Origin: Candidula unifasciata
Lineage: Eukaryota > Mollusca > Gastropoda > Stylommatophora > Geomitridae
Assembly: GCA_905116865.2 (NCBI GenBank)
Contig: CAJHNH020001151.1
Location: forward strand, 197,604 to 261,603
Length of the DNA: 64,000 nucleotides
Reading direction: 5' to 3'
Shown here: positions 1 to 11,713 of the stretch, piece by piece
How positions within the stretch are numbered: the stretch's first letter is position 1
How the letters are laid out: each line of letters begins with the position of its first letter
Program-made: the position numbers and the translations under genes
Notes under the pieces: model-generated
Database searches by the model: none
What the model was told of the DNA's origin: nothing
The model's input: only the letters and a program-made list of their open reading frames with translations

Positions 1-600
1 ACACTCAATACGTGCATACACACGTAGAAACGAGCATGAGCGGACTTCGCACGGGTGTGCACATTTTGGACCGGAGGCTGGACGCTTGCTTGGGGGACTG
101 CTAGGAAACTGGACGTGGGACGAGAGTGGATTTTTGACTGACCGTTTGTTTTTGACATGAAGATAGGTACCAGCGTAGTGATTAGATGTAACGTGTTCTG
201 TTCATAGTTTCATGTAAAGTAATAGTTGTAACTAGAAGCCAGACCATGCTTTGCTGGTGGCGTTAACACTGTCGACGCACTTAGGCCTACACATTGGCGC
301 ATGCCATAACGTCTTTGGCATCGAGATATAGCGGATTGAGCTGGCACTGTACGGGAGAGTGGTAGCGGCTCAGAGCTTAGTTCATAAACGTGTAAAGGCG
401 CCTCTAAGCGATTTTAAAGTTAGACGCGGCCTGGGTTTTGAATAAGGAGCGCTACTCCTCCTGAGGTGTACCACCACTTCGTTTGCATCTTTGGTAATAA
501 AGATTGTGTGTGTGTTGCAACAAGTGTTTGGCTTGTGTGTGTTTGTACGGTGTCTTCCTGTCATTAGCCTATAGCAGAGCCAATGGAATCGAGCCCTAGA
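1..600. other. Left edge, no gene recognised; possible LTR-like tail
   Basis: I see no coding region. The sequence is of ordinary complexity and ends in a stretch with an AATAAA signal (497-502) followed by GT-rich sequence, the arrangement seen at the 3' side of an LTR or of a transcript. No paired LTR, primer binding site or target duplication was found, so this is only a hint. The GATA array starts just after it. Confidence 0.2.
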
Positions 601-618
601 CAGTTAGGTTTCTGACAG

Positions 619-1473
<855 letters not shown>

Positions 1474-1582
1474 ACAAACGGACGGACGGACGGACAAACG
1501 GACGGACGGACGGACAAACGGACGGACGGACGGACGGACAAACGGACGGACGGACGGACGGACAAACGGACGGACGGACGGA
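1474..1582. repeat. GGAC-rich satellite
   Basis: Runs of GGAC separated by AAAC, in units of about 20-24 bp, continue directly from the GATA array. The minus strand reads as Pro-Ser-Val-Arg-like repeats with no coding meaning. Confidence 0.9.
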
Positions 1583-1893
1583 CAGGCAGACAGGCAGGCA
1601 GGCAGAGAGATAGACAGGCAGAGAGATAGACAGGCAGAGAGATAGACAGGCTGAGAGATAGACAGGCTGAGACATAGACAGGCTGAGACCTAGACAGGCA
1701 GAGAGATAGACAGGCAGAGGTATAGACAGGCAGAGGGATAGACAGGCAGAGGGATAGACAGGCAGAGGGATAGACAGGCAGAGGGAAAGACAGGTAGAGG
1801 GAAAGACAGGTAGAGGGAAAGACAGGTAGAGGGAAAGACAGGTAGAGGGATAGACAGGTAGAGAGATATAGACAGGCAGAAAGACAGAGAGAG
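1583..1893. repeat. 16-bp minisatellite (GACAGGCAGAGAGATA type)
   Basis: Roughly 18 tandem copies of a 16-bp unit GACAGGCAGAGAGATA, with variants such as GACAGGTAGAGGGAAA. It contains GATA and GACA words and adjoins the GATA and GGAC arrays, so the three blocks probably arose from one another. Confidence 0.9.
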
Positions 1894-1899
1894 AGAGAG

Positions 1900-3510
1900 A
1901 TAGGCCCGCTGGCCGAATGAGTGGCTAATTGTTCGGGCAAAGCCGTGGATTAAAGGCTGTATTGAGCCCAGAAGCCTAAGTGGGAAAAAGGGGGGAGGGT
2001 GTTGATGTTAGGGACTGACCTTCAAACTCTGTACTGGAGGGCAAGATTTACTGACTACTACACCACCGTGCACAGGAAACAATACAAAAAAAAAAAAAAG
2101 GGCGAGGGGGATGTCTTTTGCAGAGTTGTTATTGTAGCAAGATAGTTTTTCTTCAAAAAGGTTAGGATGTTTAGTATATCTTTTAATGTTCATTTATCAC
2201 TATTTTGGCGCATACTCATTTCTGATATGAATTTCATGTGTATTGTTTTTTTCATGCACTCCATCTATATCTCTATCATGCACTCTAGCTAACTACTAAT
2301 GAAAACTCAACTAATCACATACTTTAATAGCTGTGCAAAAAAATTAGACGGCGTCGATTTGGCTAAAAGATTGTGTAAACAAAACATAACAGATCGTGAG
2401 AGCTTTCCGGGAGCAACAGAGATTTATTATTTGCAGTGGAGAATGCTTGCTACCATTGATGGTTTATCGGCGAATTCTCTAATGCTGTTGTGACAGGGAA
2501 ATTACCAGAAGAAGAAACATCTTTAACTCTGAAATGTTTTGTTATGTTTATGAACGATTCTCTTGTCTACTCGTTTGTTTCAATGTCCCAATGTGATTAA
2601 ATCAGCCGTGCTGTTATTCTAGAAGATACATTTTAAAATGCTGATTTATGTCTGTTTGTTGTCACCAGTTTTAGCAATTATTATTGTAATCTGCTAATCG
2701 CAGTTCTAGATCCACTGCGAAACGGGTCACCACATTGCTGCTCCGCCCATATGCTAACGAGAACCACATAGAATGATCCTGTGAGGTGGGGGAGGGTGGG
2801 GATCTCACACAGCAGTCTAGGAAAAGCTAGTAGCATACACATGTATTAAATGCATAAGGTAGCAGCTAGCCTGGCACTAGAAATGCAGTTCGTCGTCGAT
2901 TGAAATCAGTAGTTGCACAGGAAATTATTTGCGTAAGCCGCCACTAGTTCCAAGACAGTAGACTAATCGCCAATTTCTGAATTTGCAGTTCACAACATAC
3001 GCCATGGTAGCGCAGTCAAAAAGCAATTCAGATATAATTCGCAATTCACAGTGTCGCTCCAAGCACTCGGCTCAGTAGTTGACCGAACTATATCAATGAA
3101 AATACAACGGCTAACAAAATACAAAGGTAAAATGTTGCCATGGCTGAAACCAGTAGTCCTGCCTTTGTTCCCATAGAGGACAGAACAATTTTTTAATTAT
3201 TATTTGGAGGCAAAAACGTAGAGAAATTAATTAGCAAAGCTTTAGAAGTTAAATTACATATCATTATGAAACGACACATACGCTACATTCCGTAGCTAGA
3301 TTACTGCAGTGAAACTAGTGTCACAGACGAAAAACAATCAACAATGCGGTCTTTTCTCCACCAACTCTCTTTGTTGATTTGTAACAGAGATATGTGTTTT
3401 GAAATCAAAGATATGTATTTACTCTTTATAGTAGATTGAATGGTACCAAAGTGAGTGACTGAGATAGAAAAGAAAAAGAACATTGTAAAAAGGGGAAACA
3501 ATCTAAGGGG
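1900..3510. other. Spacer without recognised gene
   Basis: Ordinary AT-rich sequence. An open frame of 64 codons at 2299-2493 (plus) has no recognisable motif, no convincing splice context and no homology that I recognise. I see no repeat that I can name. Confidence 0.4.
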
Positions 3511-3514
3511 TAAG

Positions 3515-3560
3515 TGAGAGAGAGCGAGAGAGAGAGAGAGAGAGAGAGAGAGTGAGAGAG
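3515..3560. repeat. (GA)n microsatellite
   Basis: GA dinucleotide run with a few interruptions inside a broader purine-rich stretch (3460-3800). Open frames across it are low-complexity artefacts. Confidence 0.9.
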
Positions 3561-4659
3561 GAGAGGAAAGGTTAAAGAGAAAAAAAAGATTGAGAGAAAC
3601 AGTCATGAGAAAAAAAAAAGAAAGATTGGGATCTACTGGGAGAGAGGATAGGAGAAGAGGGGAGGCAAGAGATTAAACATAAATAGGAGAACCAAAGCCC
3701 AGGTAAGAACAATAGAAACATATTTTGAAAGACCCTCAGAGAAAAATAAAAAAACAGAGTGAGAAGGGGAGAGAAAAAAAAAGGAGAAATAGCCTCTGCA
3801 AAGGAAAGAGAATTTCGATATAGGAAGACTACACACTCCATTCCCAAATAGATGTGTATTTAATGTTATATGTGTCGATCTAAAGACGATAATTCCTCGG
3901 TTTCCTTTTACTGAACACATTATGCATCTAGTCATCGTTTGTTTCCTCAAATTTGTGAATCCAGCTAAAATCAAGAGTCATCGCTATAAATAATTAACAT
4001 CAATAAATCCTAGCTTGTCCTTTTTGGTCAGTTGTCTGCACAGACCATTTTACACGACTACTAAAGAAGACAGTTGCAGAAAAAGGCGTATGGTGAGTAC
4101 TAGTTAAACGCTAGCATAGCTGATTAAACCTGACTGCGCGGCGACTGGGTGACGAACTCATTGTAGTCTCGGTTCACTCCCGGGAGTAGGCAGAAAGGCC
4201 ACATTTCCCCCAGATTTACGGTACCTATCATGGAATCAAGGCCGAAGGGTTGAGATATCCATAGTACCGAGCCAAAGGGTTTACAACTTATGGTTTCTGG
4301 ATTTAAAAAACAAAGATGCAAGTTGAACAGGCGGAGAATCCCTGATGCTGTATTCATTTACATTTATTACAAGGAGATAGAAGGAAACACCAGATAGCAA
4401 TTGATCGCGTGGGCAACTACTGATCTGTTGAAACTTCTGCTTAAGTTGACGATGAACTGTATTTATAGTGCCGGGATGATTGTGTTGGCACTTCAACAGT
4501 GTCCGTATGCAAATAATGTGTGTGGTGTGGATATGTGTGTGTGAGTGTGTATACTTTTATCTTGCGCAGACTGCAGTATGTTTTTTTTTTTTTTTTACAA
4601 GGGACAGTGATTGTCATTACGTGTGGTTTTGTTGGCATGAGTGTAGTAGTAGTAGATTT

Positions 4660-4850
4660 TTACTCCACTAGGACATCACACAAGCGATAAACACCAGATG
4701 GCATAAAGTGCCTCTATGTGGATGGGGATCACCGTGGAGAGGTCCCAGAAACCGCGTTCAGCCATTAGACCATAATTATAACCGGGCTATATTGCGGCCC
4801 CTGGCAAGAGTCAGGATGGGGCTTCAAATAAGGAAAAATTGCACCTCACA
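4660..4850 (+). repeat. Hairpin repeat family R3, copy 1
   Basis: Shares its body with copies near 22.27, 48.36, 60.3 and 62.64 kb. Diagnostic words are GACATCACACAAGCGATAAA, GTGGAGAGGTCCCAGAAACC and GCGGCCCCTGGCAAGAG. This copy carries substitutions in the hairpin arms. It lies next to the 3' end of the minus-strand retrotransposon at 4938. I cannot assign the family to a known class; no tRNA-like promoter is evident. Confidence 0.75.
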
Positions 4851-4937
4851 AAGAGATGACTGGATTATAGGCACCAGAGCGGAGCAGCTATGGCCTTCAC
4901 CCGTTCGCAATAAAGTTGGAATTGCAGTGACTTGATT

Positions 4938-5744
4938 TTATTTTATTTGAGAACCGACATCACAGTACTTGAGGCATTGCCGTAAGCGCTCCGTCCCCAT
5001 CTTCAGCAGCCAGCGAAGAGTTCCGATACCAATGGTGCCAGTAGCATTCTGTCTTGTCTTTCCCGTGAGCCTTGAGCATCTGTCAGAAGCTCTTGTCACT
5101 CCCCCCTGCATCAATCTCACCAGACTGTGATGATCCATCTGCTCCTCCGAATTGTACACGCTCTCCCACAAGGCACTAACCACGTCTGCCCTATCATGTA
5201 TCAGTATTCCACCAAGTTGTGCAGAGCCAGCCAGTCTGTCCGCCTGTTCATTTCCCAACACACCGGCGTGACCCAGTGAACAAATCCAGACAATACTCCT
5301 CACTCGTGTCCTCCGCAGCGAAGCATGCCACTCTGCACGAAGCATACCTGTTCTGATCTTCCTCAGCATGCTTTCTGAATCAGTTACAATCACGATGTGT
5401 GTGTGTGTGTTCTCTAGCCAGCGAAAAGCTGCAGTGACCGCCTCCACCTCCATTCTTAAGCTGGATGTTGTGGTATCATATGCTAGGCTCTCTTGCACCA
5501 AACGTCGACCATTAACCTTTGCTAAGAAGCCCCAAGCACTTCTTTTGCCTCTTGACACTGAACCGTCTGTGTAAATGATCAAATCCTCTGAGCGAGCATT
5601 ATCTTGAATTAATTGCTGAATGTCCACCTCTGTGGCACCTACTGGCCAGTCACTGCATTCCCGGCTCAGCATGATTATGACTCTACGCAAGTCTGACTTT
5701 TCAGGTGGCACTTCGACCCACTCCTCTCCTCGCCTAATGTTCAC
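4938..5744 (-). CDS. RNase H domain of a truncated non-LTR retrotransposon
   Basis: An uninterrupted frame of 268 codons with no host function. It reads through a type I RNase H fold with the expected acidic residues in order: YTDGS (residue about 59), MEVEAV (about 97), VTDSES (about 120) and NEQADRLAG (about 164). It lacks the reverse transcriptase and endonuclease domains. The ATG used is internal to the original element and not a true start. A short CA repeat encodes the THTH stretch just before the third acidic motif. The same spot has changed length in the copy at 54.07 kb. The frame ends with the element at its tail. Confidence 0.8.
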   Translation of the reverse strand: MNIRRGEEWVEVPPEKSDLRRVIIMLSRECSDWPVGATEVDIQQLIQDNARSEDLIIYTDGSVSRGKRSAWGFLAKVNGRRLVQESLAYDTTTSSLRMEVEAVTAAFRWLENTHTHIVIVTDSESMLRKIRTGMLRAEWHASLRRTRVRSIVWICSLGHAGVLGNEQADRLAGSAQLGGILIHDRADVVSALWESVYNSEEQMDHHSLVRLMQGGVTRASDRCSRLTGKTRQNATGTIGIGTLRWLLKMGTERLRQCLKYCDVGSQIK

Positions 5745-6152
5745 AAGGATGCAAACCTATCTGATTGTGTCTTCTGCTTGAGCTATCCATGACCTCCCTC
5801 TTATCAGCCGCTGACCCTTAACTACACCCAGAGCTTCATGTAGTGGGTGGTCTGTGTCTGCGGCTACTCTGAGATATGACTTCGCCTGCAGCACCTTGTA
5901 CCTACCTGCAGCCGTCGGCAAACCAAGGATGTATCGCATACACACCACTGGGATGTCTCTGATTCAACCCAGAATGACCCGCATAGCCGCGTTCTGTATG
6001 CGATCTAGTTTGTCCATCTGACTCTTTGAGACGGTAAGCAGTCCAAGGCCATAATCCACCACTGAAAGGATCAGGTGTTGATATAGTGTGAAAAGCATTC
6101 TCTGCTCTATGTCAATTGCAGCCATAGTCTTAATGCACTAAGTTCTTTTTGG
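4938..6152 (-). mobile_element. 5'-truncated non-LTR retrotransposon, RT C-terminus plus RNase H
   Basis: Minus-strand copy of the same element found at 52.2-54.5 kb. It keeps the end of the reverse transcriptase region (shared word MRYILGLPT near 5940) and the RNase H domain. Homology to the other copy fades near 6152, so it is strongly 5' truncated, as is usual for target-primed reverse transcription. The 3' end carries a short A-rich AAATAAAATAAAATC tail at 4934-4948. The RT-plus-RNase H order fits the I-like group of non-LTR elements; the exact clade is not determined. Confidence 0.85.
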
Positions 6153-6439
6153 CATACTTGATTAACATAATAATCAAAACGCTTTCTTAGGTTTCGATAC
6201 GTTTAGGTTTAGATGAGGGATCAACATTATGGCAGAACATTACTAGCCTGGAAGTGCTCGGTTCTACTTCGGACTCAAGAATCTCAGCACAGTGCACGAA
6301 CTCCGTAGCACCGGCGAGGATCCTGAAATACTTTGGGCATATTTTTAACTCCAAATTTTGCGCGGGCAGCGCTGTTAGACTAATTTTTTTTTCGGTTTCC
6401 AACTGCCAAATGATTTTTTTAACGAGTGTAGCTAAACAC

Positions 6440-6585
6440 ACGAGCGTCCGATCTTACTACCCGGAGACCAGGGGAAAATTACTAGAGATCCACGTGAAAA
6501 AATGCCCCCTTTCACCGGGTCTTGAACCCGAGACCTCCAGCACTTGAGGCGGACGCCAACGTAGTCCCAGGTTTTATTTAGGTTT
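6440..6585 (-). mobile_element. tRNA-derived SINE, type E (minus)
   Basis: Read on the minus strand it has a tRNA-like head with a GTCTCGGGTTCAAGACCC B-box region, then a body containing CACGTGGATCTC and CCTGGTCTCCGGGTAG. The copy at 27.8 kb shares the head and body order. Confidence 0.6.
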
Positions 6586-6597
6586 CCTGTAAACAGA

Positions 6598-6835
6598 ACG
6601 TCGGCTCTGTGGCTAAGTCGATGGGAACGCTTCGTAATGCCGGGGTGCCGGGTTCGATCCCAGCTGCGGGCCATGCGCCTTGCGTTGGTTTTGACAGTGG
6701 TATCAGGGGGCCGACCCTCCAGAAAGCAATGGCAAACTACTGGACGTATATTTGCCTAGAGAAACCACACAACAGCTAGGAGCTGCTGGGGTTGGTTCTG
6801 CAGCGTCCTGTAAAGGATACGCAAGAAAACCAAAG
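6598..6835 (+). mobile_element. tRNA-derived SINE, type A (full length)
   Basis: Head with an A box TGGCTAAGTCG that fits the RNA polymerase III consensus and a B box GGTTCGATCCC, then a central block GGCAAACTACTGGACG...TTTGCCTAGAGAAACC and a 3' end GTTGGTTCTGCAGCGTCC. This is the commonest SINE family in the window. The central block resembles conserved SINE core segments known from other animals (possibly the Nin-type domain), but this needs a search. Confidence 0.85.
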
Positions 6836-7216
6836 TGAACGGAACATGTCACTTTCAAATGATGAAAACATTCATGGGCAGATGTGTATGAACCAGCATG
6901 ACAAAGGGTAGAGAGTAAGACAAAAAAATAAAAAGGTCCTATTTTTTTCAGAAGCTTTCTTTTTTTTTTTTTAAATAGAAAGCATTCCGGTTTTTAAATT
7001 AAAGAAATGAAATTACATTCTGGACCCCTTGTGTGGGGTCTTTATCGTGGGGGAGATGTGGGTGGGCTCGCTAGATTAGTTGTACCACTCCAGACTGCAG
7101 ACACTGGTAATGGGGTGGGTCTGTGAGGTAGGGATTGGCTTGACTGCTTGTGTTAAATTTAACAGTCCGTGGGTGGTGGAACTTTGGGTTTTTGTAGCGT
7201 TACTGTAGTCTGGTAG

Positions 7217-7220
<4 letters not shown>

Positions 7221-7276
<56 letters not shown>
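7221..7276. repeat. (GA)n microsatellite
   Basis: About 28 GA units, followed by purine-rich sequence to about 7500. Overlapping Ser-Leu open frames on the minus strand are artefacts. Confidence 0.95.
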
Positions 7277-7284
<8 letters not shown>

Positions 7285-7719
7285 CAGAGCGATATAGAGA
7301 GAAGAGATGCAGAGAAGAGAAAGATATAGAGAGAAATAAAATTTTGAGAAAGAGAGAGGGTCAAATAACCTGAGAAAATCAAGAAGATGGACTGAGAGAG
7401 AAACTGACAAATAAAAGAGCAAGTTGGGATGCACAGACAAAGAGTCGGCATAGGCACAAAGAAAAAACGATTCAGATTGAAAGAGAAAAAGATAGAGATT
7501 GAATCCATTCATCCGTTTATGAAAAACGAAACAAAAAATCGACCACGTTTAACCTGCTGCGAGCAGTAATTGTCGGTTATAGTTGTGGTCTGGTTTCTTT
7601 CTGCCAAGCTTGTTGGATAAGAAATGTTAATTGAACCAAAACTAGGGGCGTGAACTGGTACTCCAGTACCTAGTGAAGGTTGTTGGGGAGGGAGCTGGTG
7701 TGCAGTAAAGACAACCACA

Positions 7720-7760
7720 CACACATATAAAGACATACGTGTACCATCACACACACACAA

Positions 7761-7819
<59 letters not shown>

Positions 7820-7990
7820 CACACACACATATACACATACATAACACACATGTCTGCAGGCCCATTTATTAATGCACGCATACACGTTTGCATACACACA
7901 CACACGTGGATATATATACCCATGCACACACGTCTACAAATTAATGCATGTACACGTGTTTGCATACACACGTATATAAATGCATATAGA
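7720..7990. repeat. CA/TA microsatellite cluster
   Basis: CA runs flank a (TA)n core at 7769-7812. Degenerate CACACG/TATATA words continue to about 7985. Open frames rich in Ile-Tyr and Cys-Val are artefacts. Confidence 0.9.
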
Positions 7991-8008
7991 CATAGTCTCA
8001 AGTGAGAC

Positions 8009-8172
8009 GCCGTCGTGTAGCGGCTAGATGCTCGCCTGTGGATCAGAAGGTCATTGATACAGATCCCGACGAAGCCGGATTTATTCCCTCCCCTACCCCA
8101 AAGACCCCCCCCCCCCCACCACCCCCACCACCCCCAATTTTTTAGGTCGACCCAACCTTTCATTGGCACTAG
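8009..8172 (+). mobile_element. tRNA-derived SINE, type B, 3' truncated
   Basis: Head CGTCGTGTAGCGGCTAGATG matches the type B head seen at 39.6 kb (minus). A C-rich run (8107-8118) follows, then AGGTCGACCCAACC, after which the body is lost. Only the first half of the family consensus remains. Confidence 0.7.
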
Positions 8173-8195
8173 TGTGGTATATGATATAAGATAGT

Positions 8196-8420
8196 TTCGT
8201 AACCTTTACAGGACGTTGCAGAACCAACCCCAACAGCCCCTTGCTGTTGTGTGGTTTTTCTAGGCAAATTTACGTCTAGTAGTCTGCCATTGCTTTCTGG
8301 ACCGTCGGCTTTCTTGATACCACTGTCGAAACCGACGCAATGCGGATGGCCGCAGCTGGGATCGAACCCGGCGTCCTGGCATTACGAAGCGTTCGCATCA
8401 ACTTAGCCACAGAGCCGACA
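8196..8420 (-). mobile_element. tRNA-derived SINE, type A (minus, full length)
   Basis: Complete copy from 3' end (GGACGTTGCAGAACCAACCC as read on plus) to the head (GCCACAGAGCCGAC). B box GGGATCGAACCC and the central block are intact. Confidence 0.85.
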
Positions 8421-8424
8421 GAGT

Positions 8425-9595
8425 ATATGATATAACCTATAATTTTCCCTATACTCTATTGTTTGAAAAGAGAAGAATGAAGAACAAAAATGAATAATTT
8501 GATGGTGTTCACACATTTCAGCTTCTCATAGCTGTTGTCTAGATTTGCGGTCCTTATTGTGTAGGATTTTTTCAGATATGGTTTTTTTTAATTACATTTG
8601 GTTTTTTTGTCATTAGACGTTTTAACTGATGTTGATTCTTTCTTCTATAACATTGTTTAAATATGCCGGTATTTGTGTCTAAGGAGGTAGGATTCATTTA
8701 TTCCTTCTTGTTATATGGTTTGGTTTCGTTCACGACTGTGTCAGGACACATATGGAAGCAATGATTAAGTTGTCGTATTTCGGTTCCTTCCTGCCGCCGT
8801 CATTGCGAGATTGCTAATTGGTTGATTCTTCCTTTTGTTGTCCCTGTCGCCCTTTCCTGTCTCACTTGATGTTATCGGGGTTTCTGGTATACGCTGGTGG
8901 TTAGGCCTTACAAGAACTTTTGTGGATTCTTGTCTTTCCTTCCTTTTTGTTGTCTCTCATCTCTGTTTGAAAAAAGACTGAGGAAGCAAACAGGAGCGGA
9001 TGGCAGAGTCAGAGGGGAGGTTTCAGAAAAAGACAGATTCACAGAAAGAAGAAAAGAAAGCATTAAAGAAAGAAAGAAGAAAGGAAAAAGAAACTAAGCT
9101 AAAATTATAACGACAGAAAAACAGACAGAAAGAAAGACGCACAGTATGGGTGCTGGGGATTTCTCAGGAGGCAAATTTCTTCTAATCTTTGTTTGACTAA
9201 AAAATGTGTGTCCCCTAAAATAGAATAAGCAGTAATTGATACACGCACTGGGATTGTTTGAAAATCAGTTTACATATGCAGCAATACAGTGTTATTATTT
9301 TGATAGCCTATCTCACCTACAATAAAAAAAATGCACGACTCGTGGGACGGCTAATGCTGAAGATGACCACATTAAAGTAAAAAGCCTATATAACGCATGC
9401 AATCTGATGTTTTAAAAAGTTCCCGTGACTCAATTGACTGTAAGCATGCTGACTGACTGCTTTGAATCGGTTTCTGTTGTTTCATATACCACACATAATG
9501 CAAACTAAAAACTAGATGTTTGTTTACATTAGTTGTTTTTTACAAACACCTGGTGATTAAAAGTTTGCCTGCCTAATTTTAACAATTTGTTCTGA
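8425..9595. other. Spacer without recognised gene
   Basis: Apart from a purine-rich stretch (8970-9140) I see no gene, repeat family or structure here. Confidence 0.4.
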
Positions 9596-9599
9596 ACGG

Positions 9600-9707
9600 T
9601 TAAACTACTGGACGTAAATTTGCCTAGAAAAACCACACAACAGCCAAGGGCTGTTGGGGTTGGTTCTACAACGTCCTGTAAGGGATACGAAACTAACCTT
9701 AACCCGA
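9600..9707 (+). mobile_element. SINE type A, 5' truncated
   Basis: Only the part from the central block (AAACTACTGGACGTAAATTT) to the 3' end (ACGTCCTGTAAGGGATACG) remains. It ends about 115 bp before the Stum-like exon, inside its presumed upstream intron. Confidence 0.8.
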
Positions 9708-9821
9708 ACGGTTTCTAAGTTTCAGATTTTTAATGTTGGGCACGACATCGGGGAACGATTACAACAATACAAATTTGTGTTTCTCAGACAGTTCATATAT
9801 TGCTTTGTTTCTTCCCCTCAG

Positions 9822-9995
9822 GCACCTTTATGTCGTCATGGGCTTGCCTGTGTGGCTGTAAAACAAAACTCGGGAAACCTGCCACAGCCTTTGGCCTGAA
9901 TCTGCTGTCCGCCGTTCTCCAGATGGTCTCCTTCGTGGTCATCGTCGGATGGGTGTGGTCAATCATATGGGGAATGAACTTTGTACAGATTGCTA
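9822..9995 (+). CDS. Internal exon of a Stum/SPEC3-family membrane protein
   Basis: Exon of 174 bp (58 codons), phase 1 at both ends. It follows a strong acceptor (pyrimidine tract then CTCAG at 9820-9821) and is followed by a consensus donor GTGAGT at 9996. The peptide begins near GTFMSSWACLCGC, has a middle segment FGLNLLSAVLQM, and ends in a very hydrophobic segment with the motif GWVWSIIWGMNFVQ. I recognise this pattern from the Stum/SPEC3 family, small two-helix membrane proteins; Drosophila Stum is needed for mechanosensing in proprioceptive neurons. The exon would hold the loop after the first membrane helix and the second helix. The upstream exon with the first helix is not visible, so the gene probably starts left of the window. 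A phase-matched candidate last exon is at 35759. Family assignment is from memory and should be confirmed by profile search. Confidence 0.65.
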
Positions 9996-10175
9996 GTGAG
10001 TATTTTTTCTTCTGTAAATTATAGTTATCGTTGCTGGAGCTACGGAGTTCGTACAGTGTGGGGTGATATTGGCAGACAGTTGTTCTGCGGGGAGAGACCA
10101 AGGCGTATGAGATAAAACGTGCAGTGAAATAGATCCTCCCAACTTTACCTGTATTCGGTAAGTTACTCGCTGATC

Positions 10176-10660
10176 CTATACTGGACGTTGTAAAACCAAC
10201 CCCATTATTTTGTGGCTGTTGTGATTTTTCTTCGCAAATTTAGGTCCAGTAGTTTGCCATTAGGACCTATTAACGTTTCCTGGCTCATCTACACACTTTC
10301 TCTGGTGTCGGTGTCACATTTCTCTGGTGTCTGTGTCAAATTGAACTCTTTTCTTCGAAAAGAGTCTTTCTTGGGACTTAGGCTCAGGCTGTGGGTAGGA
10401 GGGTGTTTGGGTTGGGCCAGTTATAGATGTTCTATGGTTGTTAAAAGCTGTGTCGTCGTGTAGTATAGACCACGAGACATCGGCGCTGATGTAATTGGAG
10501 CAAACACAACGTTAGTCTCTCTGACGTAGAGCAGTTTGAGAAAACATGAATGAAAGGTCATCCAGTGTGTAGATGGGCCAGGAAACGTAAATAGGACCTG
10601 CCATTGTTTTCTGGACCGCTGTGGGCTTTCGATGTCAATATTAAAACCAACACAAATTGA
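10176..10660 (-). mobile_element. SINE type A (minus) split by a 338-bp insertion
   Basis: The 3' half lies at 10176-10261 (GGACGTTGTAAAACCAACCC to TTTGCCATT) and the continuing part at 10600-10660 (GCCATTGTTTTCTGGACC onward). Joined without the insertion it follows the family order; the tRNA-like head is missing. GCCATT is present on both sides of the insertion. Confidence 0.8.
10262..10599. mobile_element. Non-autonomous inverted-repeat DNA transposon, 338 bp
   Basis: Terminal inverted repeats of 36 bp differ at only three positions. The left end starts AGGACCTATTAACGTTTCC and the right end, read in reverse, AGGTCCTATTTACGTTTCC. The 6 bp GCCATT occurs directly before (10256-10261) and after (10600-10605) as a target duplication inside a type A SINE, so the borders are exact. 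There is no coding frame. A 6-bp duplication with AG termini is reported for Polinton-type elements, and Dada elements make 6-7 bp duplications; neither assignment is proven. Confidence 0.85.
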
Positions 10661-11674
10661 TTCCAAGAATCCTTCCTGTAGAAATAAAGTGTGTCACGTT
10701 CAAACTTGGACCGTTCTGCTTGAAGATGGGAAATCGGGACGGGAATGTCCACAAAGGAAAACATGATTGTAGAAAGGATGAAAGTTGAGCGTTTGAGAAT
10801 ATCCTGAAATCCAATGCTTGAGTTGTGGAAAACTTTTCTTTATGCGGGCAGGTCTTGCTAGTCATACCCACCATCACCATAAGCGATGTCCCCCATGCTT
10901 CACTGGAGCACAGTATAGTACCATTCGATGGAAAGCTGCCAACATTTACATTCAAGCATCTTGAATGTAGCCAGCAGGTATTGACAGCACAACGCAGTTT
11001 ATCACGCAGTATTTTGAACAATCTGCGAAACCTGAAGAGGACCTAATTTCCTCTCTAGGTCTAATGTTTCTTATTGGCTGTCTTTATGTCGCAGATTAAG
11101 AATATCCAGTTTTGCAGTTCTGTGTTTCAGATCAGTGTAATCTGAAGCAGAAACAATATTATTTAATTATATTTCCGTGTCCAGTGCGTGTTGGACTTTT
11201 AAGTGAGGTAATGCAGAGATCAACATTTTTAAAAATAAAATCCTAATGCAAGTAGTGTTACCCAGTAGAGTCTGGATCCTTGTGTTGATTCTGGAGGCCC
11301 TTAGGGGTGGGGTAAGGAGAGGGGCAGAAAGAGGGGCAGAAAGAGGGGGGAGGGGAAAGGGAATCAACTACCCCTTAACAAGCATTTCGTAAAGAGCGAA
11401 TAGTCAAAAGTTTTCTGAAATAGGATGTGTTAACCCATAAGCGCTGATTTCGCAGGCTAGCTGTAAATCACAATGCAAAGTGCGAACCGTCATTTTAAGG
11501 ACAAGCACAAAAGTGTAAAATCGGGAAAGGGGGGGGGGACATCTGGAAATACTAATGGTGTTTGTCAGAAAACTTCATCAAATATGGACATCGAGATAAC
11601 CGCCACCTCCTCAGTACTGCAAAGTCCATATCATTCTGTCCTTTCCTCCGCCCACCCATTCGTGCCTCCATCTG

Positions 11675-11677
<3 letters not shown>
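10661..11677. other. Spacer without recognised gene
   Basis: Unique-looking sequence with short open frames only. None shows a recognisable domain or splice pattern that I can defend. A purine-rich AGAGGGGCAG repeat lies near 11315-11350. Confidence 0.35.

Positions 11678-11712
<35 letters not shown>
11678..11712. repeat. (TC)n microsatellite
   Basis: About 17 TC units, followed by TATC/TACA words. Confidence 0.9.

Positions 11713-11713
<1 letters not shown>

Noticed and set aside
2299..2493. 64-codon plus-strand open frame of normal composition
   Set aside because: No recognisable motif, no convincing splice sites and length within chance for AT-rich DNA.
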